DNA of 9,551 nt from Treponema sp. (GTDB lineage: Bacteria > Spirochaetota > Spirochaetia > Treponematales > Breznakiellaceae): positions 1-9,551 of the forward strand of contig JAIROE010000124.1 of assembly GCA_031257715.1 (NCBI GenBank). Reading direction: 5' to 3'. The position numbers and the translations under genes are program-made. Every line of letters begins with the position of its first letter. The stretch's first letter is position 1. Of the stretch, positions 1 to 7,800 are shown piece after piece. The notes beneath the pieces were generated by a model, which made no database searches, was not told the DNA's origin, and was given only the letters and a program-made list of their open reading frames with translations.

Positions 1-3000
1 GGATATTATTCCCCGCTACCAGACCATGAAAGGAAAGAAGGTCGAACGGCGTTTCGGCTGGGACTGTCACGGGCTTCCCGTCGAAAACCTCATCGAAAAG
101 GAGCTGGGGCTTAACTCGAAGACCGACATAGAAAAATACGGAATTGCCCGCTTTAACGAGGCCTGCCGCGCCTCGGTGCTCCGCTATGTCAAGGAATGGC
201 GGCGCATCATTTCCCGGCTTGGCCGCTGGGTGGATTTTGACAACGACTACAAGACCATGGAAAGCGATTACATGGAGACGATCTGGTGGGTGATGAAGTC
301 CCTGTGGGAAAAGGGCCTTCTTTACGAGGGCCATTACATCCTTCCGTATTGTCCCCGCTGCGCCACGGTTCTTTCCAACCACGAACTTAATCTTGGCGGA
401 TACAAAAACGTCCATGATCCGGCAATCACCGTCCGTTTCAGGGTAACGGGAACCGTTGGGGGGAGTCCCGCTTCCGCCTCCGGGGATCTTCTCTCCGCCG
501 GGAGGACCTGGCTCCTTGCATGGACGACGACGCCCTGGACGCTGCCGTCAAATCTTGCCCTTGCCCTGGGGCCCGATATTGACTATGCGGTTGTTGAAGA
601 CCGGGCGGAGGGCGGCCGGTACATTCTTGCTTCTTCGCGGCTTCAGGCGTATTACCGGGACCCCGCCGGTTACACGGTGATCGGGGAGGTGAAGGGTTCG
701 GACCTTGCCGGCGTAACCTACGAGCCGCTTTTTCCCTATTTCAGGGACACCGCCGGACAGAACGCCTTCCGTACCTGGCAGGGGGACTTTGTCTCCACCG
801 AAGAGGGCACGGGCATTGTGCATATCGCGCCGGGTTTCGGCGAGGACGACGCCCGCGTGCTCAAGGACACCGGGGTGCCCACGATCTGCCCCATAGACGC
901 CGAATGCCGTTTTACCGGCGAGGTGTCCGACTACAGCGGCCTTTTCGTCAAAGACGCCGACAGGGCCATCATGGAGCGCCTTGGGGCCGAAGGGAAGCTC
1001 GTAAAGCGGGAGCAGATCCTTCACGCATATCCGCACTGCTGGAGGTGCGGAAGTCCCCTCATTTACCGCGCGGTCGGTTCGTGGTTTGTCAGCGTTGAAA
1101 AAATAAAAAGCGACATGCTTGAGGCGAACGGCAAAATACACTGGGTGCCCGCCCATATCAGGGACGGGCGTTTCGGCAAGTGGCTTGAAGGGGCGCGCGA
1201 CTGGGCGATAAGCCGGAACCGCTACTGGGGGAACCCCCTTCCCCTCTGGAAGTGCCCCGACTGCGGAAAAACCTTCTGCGTGGGAAGCAGAAAAGAGCTT
1301 GAAAGGCTTTCGGGCGTTTACCCTGAAGATCTGCACAAACATTTTATTGACGACATCACGATACCCTGCGCGGCGATTTCTTCCGGGGGCGAAACCGGCG
1401 GCGCCGCCTGCGGCGGCATCATGCGCCGCGTTCCGGAGGTGCTTGACTGCTGGTTTGAATCGGGGGCCATGCCCTGCGGGCAGCATCACTACCCTTTTGA
1501 AAACAGGGAGTTTTTCGACAGCCATTTCCCCGCCGATTTTATCAACGAAAGCCTGGATCAGACGCGCGGCTGGTTTTATACGCTGACCGTGCTTGCCGCG
1601 GCGCTCTTCAAAAAACCGGCGTTCAGGAACTGCATCGTAAGCGGCCTTGTCCTTGCCCCCGACGGCAGGAAGATGAGCAAGAACCTCCGCAACTACACCG
1701 ACCCCATGGAAGTGATCAATACGTTCGGCGCCGACGCCCTGCGGCTCTTCCTTATGCATTCGGCGGCGGTAAAGGCGGAGGATCTCAAATACAGCGACGA
1801 CGGGGTAAAGGACGTTCTTAAAAGCATACTCATTCCCCTGTGGAACGCGTACAGTTTCTTTGTCACCTACGCCAACATAGACGGAATAAGCCCGCGGGGC
1901 GCCCCTTCCCGGCCGGGCAATCCCCTTGACCAGTGGATACTTTCCGAGGCGGAAAAATTTGCCGCGGATGTGGGGGAGGCCCTTGACGCCTACGACATGT
2001 CGGGGGCGGTCGCTCCCATTCCCAAATTTATCGATCTCCTCAACAACTGGTACATACGGAGATCCCGCCGCCGTTTCTGGAGGGGCGCCGCTCCGGGCGG
2101 CGGCGCCGACGCCGACAAGCTTGAGGCATACGGGACGCTCTACGACGTGCTTAAAACATTCATCACCGCCGCCGCTCCCTTCATGCCCTTTACCGCCGAC
2201 GCGATATGGCGCAACCTCCGCCTTGAAGGGGAGGTTGAGTCGGTGCATCTTGCCGATTATCCTGAGCCCCGGAAGGCCAGGCGGAAGAGCGATCTTGAAT
2301 ACCGCATGGCGGCGGTGATGCGCGCTGTCTCCATGGGCCGTTCCCTCCGTTCCCAGTACGGCGTCAGGGTACGTCAGCCCCTGCGCATGGTGGAGCTGGT
2401 AAGCGCCGACGCGGAAGAAAAGAAGGTCCTCCTTGAAATGGAAGAGATCATACGGGAAGAGCTTAACGTCAAGGAAGTGGTCTTCAGGGACAACGAGGAA
2501 GACCTGGTTGAATATGAGGTAAAGGCCAATTTCCGCGTGCTGGGAAAAGAGCTGGGAAAGGACATGAAAGCCGCCGCCGCACGCATTGAGGCGCTCGGGC
2601 GCGGGGAAATCCGCGCCCTCATCGAAGGGGCGGTTCTTTCCATCGACATTGAAGGAGCGGACGGGAATCCCCGCGCCGTGGAGATCACCGCGGCAAAGCT
2701 TGATATACGCCGCGTCGAAAAGGCCAGCCTCAGGGTGCTGAACGAGGGTACCTTGACAATCGGTCTTGACACGGAAATATCCGAAGCGCTTTCCCGTGAA
2801 GGAGACGTGCGCGATCTGATACGGGGAGTGCAGAATCTGCGGAAGGAAAAGGGATTTGAAGTTACCGACCGTGTAAGGCTTTTTCTTTACGGATCGGACA
2901 GGCTGAAAACGGCCTGGGAAAACTACTCCGTTCTTGTGTCTTCCGAAACCCTGGCGGCCGAAACCGAATGGACGGTGCGGGACGGGCAGGTTCCCCTTGA

Positions 3001-3043
3001 AGCGGGCGAAGAAAGCTGGATGGCGGCAATTGAAAAAGTATAA
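1..3043 (+). CDS. ileS: Isoleucyl-tRNA synthetase, type 2 (eukaryote-like), 5'-truncated
   Basis: This cytoplasmic class Ia enzyme charges tRNA-Ile with isoleucine using ATP. The frame is open from base 2, reading DIIPRYQTMKGKKVERRFG; the ATG at 26 is an internal methionine, so the true start and the HIGH signature lie upstream. About 1013 residues are visible and roughly 60-70 are probably missing. Seen in order: GWDCHGLPVE (about 56-85), YCPRC (347-361), the editing-site stretch WTTTPWTLPSN (521-553), GTGIVHIAPGFGEDD closing the editing domain (806-850), YPHCWRC (1028-1048), CPDC (1253-1264), a KMSKN form of the KMSKS loop (1670-1684), then the anticodon-binding region with NNWYIRRSRRRFW and a type 2 C-terminal extension. 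The YQTMKG and RRFGWDCHGLPVE wording matches the eukaryote-like form found in some bacteria, including treponemes and chlamydiae; in other species this form resists mupirocin. No frameshift or missing key residue is seen. The stop overlaps the next gene. Confidence 0.97.
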   Translation, partial: DIIPRYQTMKGKKVERRFGWDCHGLPVENLIEKELGLNSKTDIEKYGIARFNEACRASVLRYVKEWRRIISRLGRWVDFDNDYKTMESDYMETIWWVMKSLWEKGLLYEGHYILPYCPRCATVLSNHELNLGGYKNVHDPAITVRFRVTGTVGGSPASASGDLLSAGRTWLLAWTTTPWTLPSNLALALGPDIDYAVVEDRAEGGRYILASSRLQAYYRDPAGYTVIGEVKGSDLAGVTYEPLFPYFRDTAGQNAFRTWQGDFVSTEEGTGIVHIAPGFGEDDARVLKDTGVPTICPIDAECRFTGEVSDYSGLFVKDADRAIMERLGAEGKLVKREQILHAYPHCWRCGSPLIYRAVGSWFVSVEKIKSDMLEANGKIHWVPAHIRDGRFGKWLEGARDWAISRNRYWGNPLPLWKCPDCGKTFCVGSRKELERLSGVYPEDLHKHFIDDITIPCAAISSGGETGGAACGGIMRRVPEVLDCWFESGAMPCGQHHYPFENREFFDSHFPADFINESLDQTRGWFYTLTVLAAALFKKPAFRNCIVSGLVLAPDGRKMSKNLRNYTDPMEVINTFGADALRLFLMHSAAVKAEDLKYSDDGVKDVLKSILIPLWNAYSFFVTYANIDGISPRGAPSRPGNPLDQWILSEAEKFAADVGEALDAYDMSGAVAPIPKFIDLLNNWYIRRSRRRFWRGAAPGGGADADKLEAYGTLYDVLKTFITAAAPFMPFTADAIWRNLRLEGEVESVHLADYPEPRKARRKSDLEYRMAAVMRAVSMGRSLRSQYGVRVRQPLRMVELVSADAEEKKVLLEMEEIIREELNVKEVVFRDNEEDLVEYEVKANFRVLGKELGKDMKAAAARIEALGRGEIRALIEGAVLSIDIEGADGNPRAVEITAAKLDIRRVEKASLRVLNEGTLTIGLDTEISEALSREGDVRDLIRGVQNLRKEKGFEVTDRVRLFLYGSDRLKTAWENYSVLVSSETLAAETEWTVRDGQVPLEAGEESWMAAIEKV

Positions 3044-3962
3044 AAGGAAAATTCCGGGCAAGATCTGCCGTCTCCTTCCCTCCGTTTGTCTTTTCATCTT
3101 CCTTCTTCCTTCCTGCGTAACGGCGCCGAAGACGGCCAGTCCCCTTGTCCGGAAAACGGAATACCTTCCGCTGGAGCCGGGGGCGGCGGCCTATATCATC
3201 ATGGATGTAAAAAAGGCGCGGCCCATATTTGAAGGGATTAATTTCCGTGAAATGAACAGGGAACAGTCAAGACGGATTCTCGACATGACGGGGACCGCGG
3301 TGGCGGCGGTATACGAAGAAGGACCGCGCCGTTTTCAGGCGGTGGCATGGGGGAAGTACCCCGCCTTTGGCGCCGGCCTTTCATTCGCGTTCAGCAGGGA
3401 ATGGAAAAAAACAAAATCCCCGGCGGGCCCTTCCTACTGGCGCTCGGGGCGCGCGGGCCTTTCGATTGCGTTAAACCCGTCGCAGGCATACGTGTCCGAC
3501 GGCGATCCTTTCGCCCGGTCTCCGGGGACCGCGGTACCCAAAGATTTCGCCGAATACAGCCGCGGCGCCGTTCTTGCCTGCTGGCTTCCCGAACCTGCCG
3601 TTCCCGTGGACCGCTTTCTTGCCGCCGTTGGCCTTCCCCTGAGAATCCCCGCGGAGGAAATTCTTCTGGGGATCTTTCCGAAATTCGGGGCCGATGTCCG
3701 GGGGCCGGAATATGAGGCGCTCATCCGCATTGAAACCCCTTCGGCAAGCCAGGCCAGGGCGATAGCCGCCCTTATCGGCATGGCCCGATCGTACCTTCCC
3801 GCCCCCGATCCGGCTTCAAACGCCCCTCCCGGCGCGGCTTTGGCGGCGCTGCTCTTTGCCAACGCCCCGGTTCAGGACGGCGCCCGTCTCAACATCAGGA
3901 CCGCCCCGCTTCCGGAAACGGAGATAACTTTACTTTTGTCCATCTTCTCGCTATATTTTTAA
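3030..3962 (+). CDS. Exported lipoprotein downstream of ileS, possible TP0453 counterpart
   Basis: A predicted lipoprotein of 310 residues with no enzyme motif I recognise. I chose TTG at 3030 because it directly precedes a proper export signal: basic MKKYKRKIPGK, a hydrophobic stretch, then LLPSC with the lipidated Cys at residue 29. The ATG at 2934 would put 32 extra residues, encoded inside ileS, ahead of that signal. The start overlaps the ileS end by 14 bases and has only weak ribosome binding (GGA at 3018-3020), so translation is probably coupled to ileS. The mature part alternates short strand-like stretches (AAAYIIMDV) with Ala-rich helices (SQARAIAALIGMARSYL). The last residues, ITLLLSIFSLYF, are hydrophobic and aromatic. 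In Treponema pallidum, as I recall, the gene after ileS (tp0452) is tp0453, a lipoprotein of about 287 residues that inserts into the inner leaflet of the outer membrane. Similar size and position suggest the same family, but I could not align them. Confidence 0.85.
   Translation: MKKYKRKIPGKICRLLPSVCLFIFLLPSCVTAPKTASPLVRKTEYLPLEPGAAAYIIMDVKKARPIFEGINFREMNREQSRRILDMTGTAVAAVYEEGPRRFQAVAWGKYPAFGAGLSFAFSREWKKTKSPAGPSYWRSGRAGLSIALNPSQAYVSDGDPFARSPGTAVPKDFAEYSRGAVLACWLPEPAVPVDRFLAAVGLPLRIPAEEILLGIFPKFGADVRGPEYEALIRIETPSASQARAIAALIGMARSYLPAPDPASNAPPGAALAALLFANAPVQDGARLNIRTAPLPETEITLLLSIFSLYF
3929..3957 (+). promoter_or_regulatory. Candidate sigma70-type promoter for the zinc-ribbon genes
   Basis: TTTACT at 3929-3934 and TATATT at 3952-3957 are separated by 17 bases, the preferred sigma70 spacing. 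Transcription would start near 3963-3966, just after the lipoprotein stop, giving a leader of about 80 bases before the fmdB ATG. The stretch is clearly AT-richer than its surroundings and overlaps the last codons of the lipoprotein gene. This is motif matching only. Confidence 0.45.
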
Positions 3963-3974
3963 GACAAGAAAACC

Positions 3975-4006
3975 GAACCCCTAAAAACCGGAGTTTTCAG
4001 GGGTTC
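3975..4006 (+). promoter_or_regulatory. Strong hairpin in the leader of fmdB
   Basis: GAACCCCT at 3975-3982 pairs with AGGGGTTC at 3999-4006. After one A-C mismatch (3983/3998), AAAAC at 3984-3988 pairs with GTTTT at 3993-3997, leaving a CGGA loop. This gives 13 base pairs with one mismatch. No T run follows on the + strand, so it is not a standard intrinsic terminator. It could protect the 3' end of the ileS-lipoprotein message, or act as a 5' leader structure for fmdB. The 3' arm sequence TTTCAGGGG (3995-4003) recurs at 4028-4036 over the fmdB ribosome binding site. Confidence 0.6.
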
Positions 4007-4031
4007 CCGGGAATAAAATCCATACAATTTC

Positions 4032-4036
4032 AGGGG
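4032..4036 (+). promoter_or_regulatory. Ribosome binding site of fmdB
   Basis: AGGGG lies six bases before the ATG at 4043 and fixes the start of the FmdB-family gene. It sits inside the second copy of the TTTCAGGGG repeat, so it could pair with the CCCCT of the hairpin's 5' arm (3978-3982). Confidence 0.65.
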
Positions 4037-4042
4037 AAAGTC

Positions 4043-4426
4043 ATGCCTACCTATGAATATGAATGCAAAGACTGCGGTCATACCTTTGAAGCCTTTCAAA
4101 GCATGAGCGACGAACCCATAAGGATCTGCCCCCAATGCGGCAGGGAACTGCGCCGGCTTATTCACGGTGGAACCGGGGTGATCTTCAGGGGTTCCGGTTT
4201 TTATGTCACCGACAGGGGAAAAGGCGCCGCCGCGGAAAAAGACAGGGAAAAGAAAACCGGCGCGGAAACCGGCAAGACCGAAACCGCGGCGCCCGGAGGG
4301 GAAGGAAAGGCGGCAGGCGGGCCGAACACCGCGGCGGCTTCGGCTGTTTCCGGCGGAAGCTCGCCGTCCGGCGGCGGTTCCGCCGGAGAGGCGAAACCCG
4401 CCGAAAAGAAAGTCAGCGCGGGTTAG
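4043..4426 (+). CDS. FmdB-family zinc-ribbon protein
   Basis: A small cytoplasmic protein of 127 residues. The N-terminus MPTYEYECKDCGHTFE is the hallmark of the FmdB family, with a four-cysteine zinc ribbon at C8, C11, C29 and C32, followed by the usual RRLIHGGTGVIFRGSGFYVTD segment to about residue 55. FmdB was named as a putative regulator beside formamidase in Methylophilus, but the role of most members is unknown and this one should not be assumed to control formamidase. The remaining 70 or so residues are a low-complexity tail rich in Ala, Gly, Lys, Glu and Ser, longer than the core needs and probably disordered. The start is supported by AGGGG six bases upstream. The gene has its own promoter candidate and a hairpin leader, and is followed after 32 bases by a second zinc-ribbon gene, so the two probably share a transcript. 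Confidence 0.93.
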   Translation: MPTYEYECKDCGHTFEAFQSMSDEPIRICPQCGRELRRLIHGGTGVIFRGSGFYVTDRGKGAAAEKDREKKTGAETGKTETAAPGGEGKAAGGPNTAAASAVSGGSSPSGGGSAGEAKPAEKKVSAG

Positions 4427-4458
4427 TACACGTACATGATTTTATCCCGAAAAACCCC

Positions 4459-4794
4459 GTGGTTCACGCGGCCAGGAAACCTTCCCTGAAATCCCCCCGG
4501 TTTTTCTGTGAACACTGCGGGGCGGAAGTCGCGCGCGACGCCAAAGCCTGTCCCCGCTGCGGCCGTTTCTTCGCTTCGGTGCGCTGTCCTGCCTGCGGCT
4601 ATGCCGGCGCGGAATCGCGCTTTGCCGGGGGCTGTCCTGTCTGCGGTTATTCTTCCGCGGGCGGAGCGCGGAACCGGCTTTCCGGCCCGAAAAAACCGTC
4701 CCGTCCCGCCGGGCCCCTGCCCCTGTGGATCTACCTTTTTTCCGTGCTTGCCTTGTTATGTATAATTGTATTATTCTGTGTTGTGGCACGGTGA
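4459..4794 (+). CDS. Double zinc-ribbon protein with C-terminal membrane anchor
   Basis: A hypothetical protein of 111 residues. It contains four CxxC pairs: CEHC (C17, C20), CPRC (C31, C34), CPAC (C43, C46) and CPVC (C59, C62), arranged as two tandem zinc ribbons. A basic, proline-rich linker (about 71-86) follows, then one transmembrane helix near residues 87-109 (LWIYLFSVLALLCIIVLFCVV) and a terminal Arg. With no signal peptide, it looks tail-anchored with the ribbons in the cytoplasm. GTG at 4459 is the only usual start codon in frame between the fmdB stop and the first cysteine; no clear ribosome binding site precedes it, so translation may depend on coupling with fmdB. An ATG at 4436 is in another frame and stops after 17 residues. 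Ribbons of this kind usually bind protein or nucleic acid; the partner is unknown. Confidence 0.82.
   Translation: MVHAARKPSLKSPRFFCEHCGAEVARDAKACPRCGRFFASVRCPACGYAGAESRFAGGCPVCGYSSAGGARNRLSGPKKPSRPAGPLPLWIYLFSVLALLCIIVLFCVVAR
4761..4766 (+). promoter_or_regulatory. Possible -10 element upstream of the macroglobulin gene
   Basis: A perfect TATAAT lies inside the membrane-helix codons of the preceding gene, about 70 bases before the macroglobulin start. No good -35 is present: the position 17 bases upstream reads TTTTCC. The codons used here (ATA, TTA) are uncommon in the neighbouring genes, which could reflect selection for a promoter or simply a run of Ile and Leu. Weak evidence. Confidence 0.25.
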
Positions 4795-4822
4795 TGTCCG
4801 CGCCCTGGCGGTTTTTCGTGAG

Positions 4823-4828
4823 AGGAGG
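4823..4828 (+). promoter_or_regulatory. Strong ribosome binding site deciding the macroglobulin start
   Basis: AGGAGG is followed by two consecutive ATG codons at 4831 and 4834. The gap is two bases to the first and five to the second, so the ATG at 4834 is the better start. The choice alters only one residue. Confidence 0.7.
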
Positions 4829-4833
4829 AGATG

Positions 4834-7800
4834 ATGAAAAAGAAAGCCGGTGTGATGATTGGGTGTTTTTCGGCGTTGACCCTGGTTTTATTGTCCTGCG
4901 GGTTCGCGCGTACCGTTCCCCCTCCCGATCCCGCCGTGGTGGCGGCCGTTTCGTCCGGCATACTTCCCGCCGACGGAACAATCGAGGTTGTTTTCAACAA
5001 TACGCAGGACAGTTCCGTCCCCCTTTCCGCCGATGTGTTCCGCCTGTGGCCCCACGCGAAGGGCAGCGTTTCCTGGCTGAATGATAACGTTCTTGCTTTT
5101 ACCCCTTCTTCTCCGCTGAAGCCGGGCGCCCGCTACCGGGCCGTGGTGAACCTCGCGGGAATCGCCCCTTTCGGGTTTGAATTCGACATACAGGTGCCCA
5201 GCATCGAAGTGATCCTCGATCCCGTGCGGATCACCGAAACGGGCGAGGCGCTTGTCTCCGGCACGCTTGACGGGGCGGCGGGGGCTTCCCTTGCCAGGCT
5301 CGGGCGCGTGATCAATTCATCGGAACTGGGCCGGCCCGAATGGACAATCGAAGAGGGCGTGTACCGTTTTACCTTCAAGCCCGTACAGCGGCGCGGGGAG
5401 GCGAGGACGGCGGAAATAACCTGGAACGGAAGGCCCGTCGGGGCAAAGGAAAAGGGATTCACCACGGTGAAGATCCCCGGCTCGGAGAATTTCGAAATGG
5501 TGAGCCTCCTTCAAACCCCCGAATATCTTGAAGTCTCGTTCTCCGCGCCGCTCCGGCAGAATCAGGATCTCCGGGGCTTTATCTCGCTTTCGGGCAACAC
5601 CGGCGTCCGCTATTCCCTTGAAGGCAATGTGGTCCGCATATTCGGCGAACAGGGCCGGGAAGGAATTCCCGAGGGCAGCCTTCTTGTGATTCAGGATCTT
5701 GAAGACGTGAACGGCAATGTGCTTGTTACCCCCGTTCAGTACACCGTTGCGGGAAACTGGGAACTGCCCGAAGTGCGTTTTACAGGCACGGGAAGCATAC
5801 TGCCCACGAGCCAGGGCACTTCCATGGCCATCGAAACCCGCAATGTATCGGGCATCCTGGTGGAGGCGTTTCGCATCCACAGCGACAACATGGTGCAGTT
5901 CCTCCAGGTTAACGGCCTTTCCGATACCCGCGAACTCGGGCGGGTCGGGGAGCCTGTGTGGGTCAAAAATTTCGATTTTTCATGGAGCGGCGCGGACAAG
6001 AACCGGTGGGTAAGGCGGGGGCTTGATCTTTCCGCACTCGCCGCGAAATTTCCCGGAGGCATGTTTCACCTTCGCATAAGTTTCCGGCGCCGTCATGTCC
6101 AGTACGAATGTACCGCGGGCCACGGTGATTTTTCGGCCCTTGAGTTTCCCGATGATTCATTCCCCTCCTTCCCCGTTTCAGGCGAGGCGGAGCAGAGTTA
6201 CTGGAATTATTACGAAGATTACAATTCCAATTATGATTTTTACCGTTACCGGAAAGATCCCTGTCATCCCGCGTTTTACATGCCTTACGGGGATCACGAT
6301 ATCACCAGGGGGAAAAATGTGCTGGTTTCCGATCTGGGCCTCCTTGCCAAAAGGAGCCTTGAGGGAAACTGGCTGATTGCGGCGAGCAATATACGAACCG
6401 CGAAGCCCTCCGCCGATACGGACATAGACGTTCTTAACTTTCAGGGGCGCCGTCTTGCGCGGCTGCGAACCGGGGCCGACGGCTTTGCCGCCCTTTCCGC
6501 GTCGCAGATACAGGGGACCCCCGCTTTCATGCGCGCTGTAAACGGCCTGGGCATGTCCTTCCTCAAGGTGAACGATTCCCTTGCCCTTACGGTCAGTCAT
6601 TTTGACGTTTCGGGCGGCAGCCCCCTTTCCGGGCAGCGGGGTCTCATCTACGGCGACCGGGGTGTGTGGCGGCCGGGGGACGATATCTACCTTACCTTCC
6701 TCCTTTCGGATCCCGAGGGAACCCTGCCGGCGGATCATCCTGTTTCCTTTGAGCTTGAGGATCCCCGGGGGCGGGTAACGGACCGGCGTACCTTTACTTC
6801 CCCGGTGGACGGTTTCTATCCCATTGCCGTTTCCACCAGGGCGGACGCTCCCACGGGCGACTGGATCGCAAAGGTGAGGGTGGGCGGCGCCGTTTTTCAG
6901 AAGAGCCTCAAGATAGAAACGGTGATGCCGAACCGGCTTAAAATGAACCTTGATTTCGGCGGCGGCGCGTATCTGGACGGCGGCAAAAAAGAAGTCGCAC
7001 TGGAGGCGGCCTGGCTTTACGGGGCGGGCGCGCCCGGACTCAGGGCCGACGTTTCCGTTTCTTTCAGCGACAGGGACACGGCCTTTGCGTCATACGGCGA
7101 TTATTCCTTCCGCGATCCTTCACGGACCGTTTCCCAGGAACGGCAGATCATTTTCGAGGGAAACCTCGATAACGGGGGGAAGGCTTCCTTCGATATGACG
7201 CTTAACGCCGGTGACACCGTTCCCGGCAAGCTTAACGCCCGTTTCTTTACCCGCGTTTTTGAGCCTTCCGGTGTTTTTTCTTCCGAACAGGTGAACCTTG
7301 AATTCTCACCTTACAAACGTTATGTGGGGGTGAAGCTTCCCAAAGGCGACGCAAGCCGGAACATGCTCCTTACCGATACGGATCATGCCGCCGACATCAT
7401 GGTGCTGGACGCGGACGGGAAGCCCGCCGCCGAAAGCGTTTCCCTTGAATGCGCGGTCTACAAACTGTCCTGGAGGTGGTGGTGGGAAAAAGGAGGGGGC
7501 GAGGGAGCGGAATTTGCTTCGGCCCTGTCGAGAAATCCGGTGATGAAAGAGACGGTGACCGCCCGTAACGGCAGGGCTTCCTGGAATTTCCGGGTGAAGT
7601 ACCCCGACTGGGGCCGCTACCTCGTGATTGTGAGCGACCGTTCCGGCGGCCATGCCGGAGCGGCCATTGTGTATATAGACTGGCCCGGATGGGCGGGGAG
7701 GGCGCAGGAAGAAGGCCAGGGGGCTTCGGCCATGCTGGTCCTTTCCCCCGAAAAGCCGAACTACGAAGCGGGAGAGAAAATCCGCGTCGGCTTCCCTTCC

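Noticed and set aside
2934..3029. ATG at 2934 as the lipoprotein start
   Set aside because: It would place 32 residues encoded within ileS ahead of a complete lipoprotein signal peptide that begins naturally at the TTG at 3030.
548..3097. Long antisense reading frame opposite ileS as a real gene
   Set aside because: Its product has no recognisable domain, it is in codon register with a certain gene, and it is explained by absence of TTA, CTA and TCA codons in ileS.
3975..4006. Intrinsic terminator after the lipoprotein gene
   Set aside because: The stem is strong but is followed by CCCGGGAATAAAA with no T run on the + strand. A T-rich stretch exists only on the minus-strand side, where no gene would use it.
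4135..4458. Upstream extension of the double zinc-ribbon frame through fmdB
   Set aside because: The extension is the shadow frame of fmdB: Arg-rich, without family features, and nearly fully overlapping it.
4436..4489. Small reading frame MILSRKTPWFTRPGNLP between fmdB and the double zinc-ribbon gene
   Set aside because: Only 17 codons, with no ribosome binding site and overlapping the N-terminus of a better supported gene. A frameshift joining the two frames is not needed because GTG 4459 gives a sensible start.
4798..4816. Terminator before the macroglobulin gene
   Set aside because: CCGC/GCGG is only a four-base-pair stem before TTTTT, too weak to list as a terminator, though mentioned as part of a finding.
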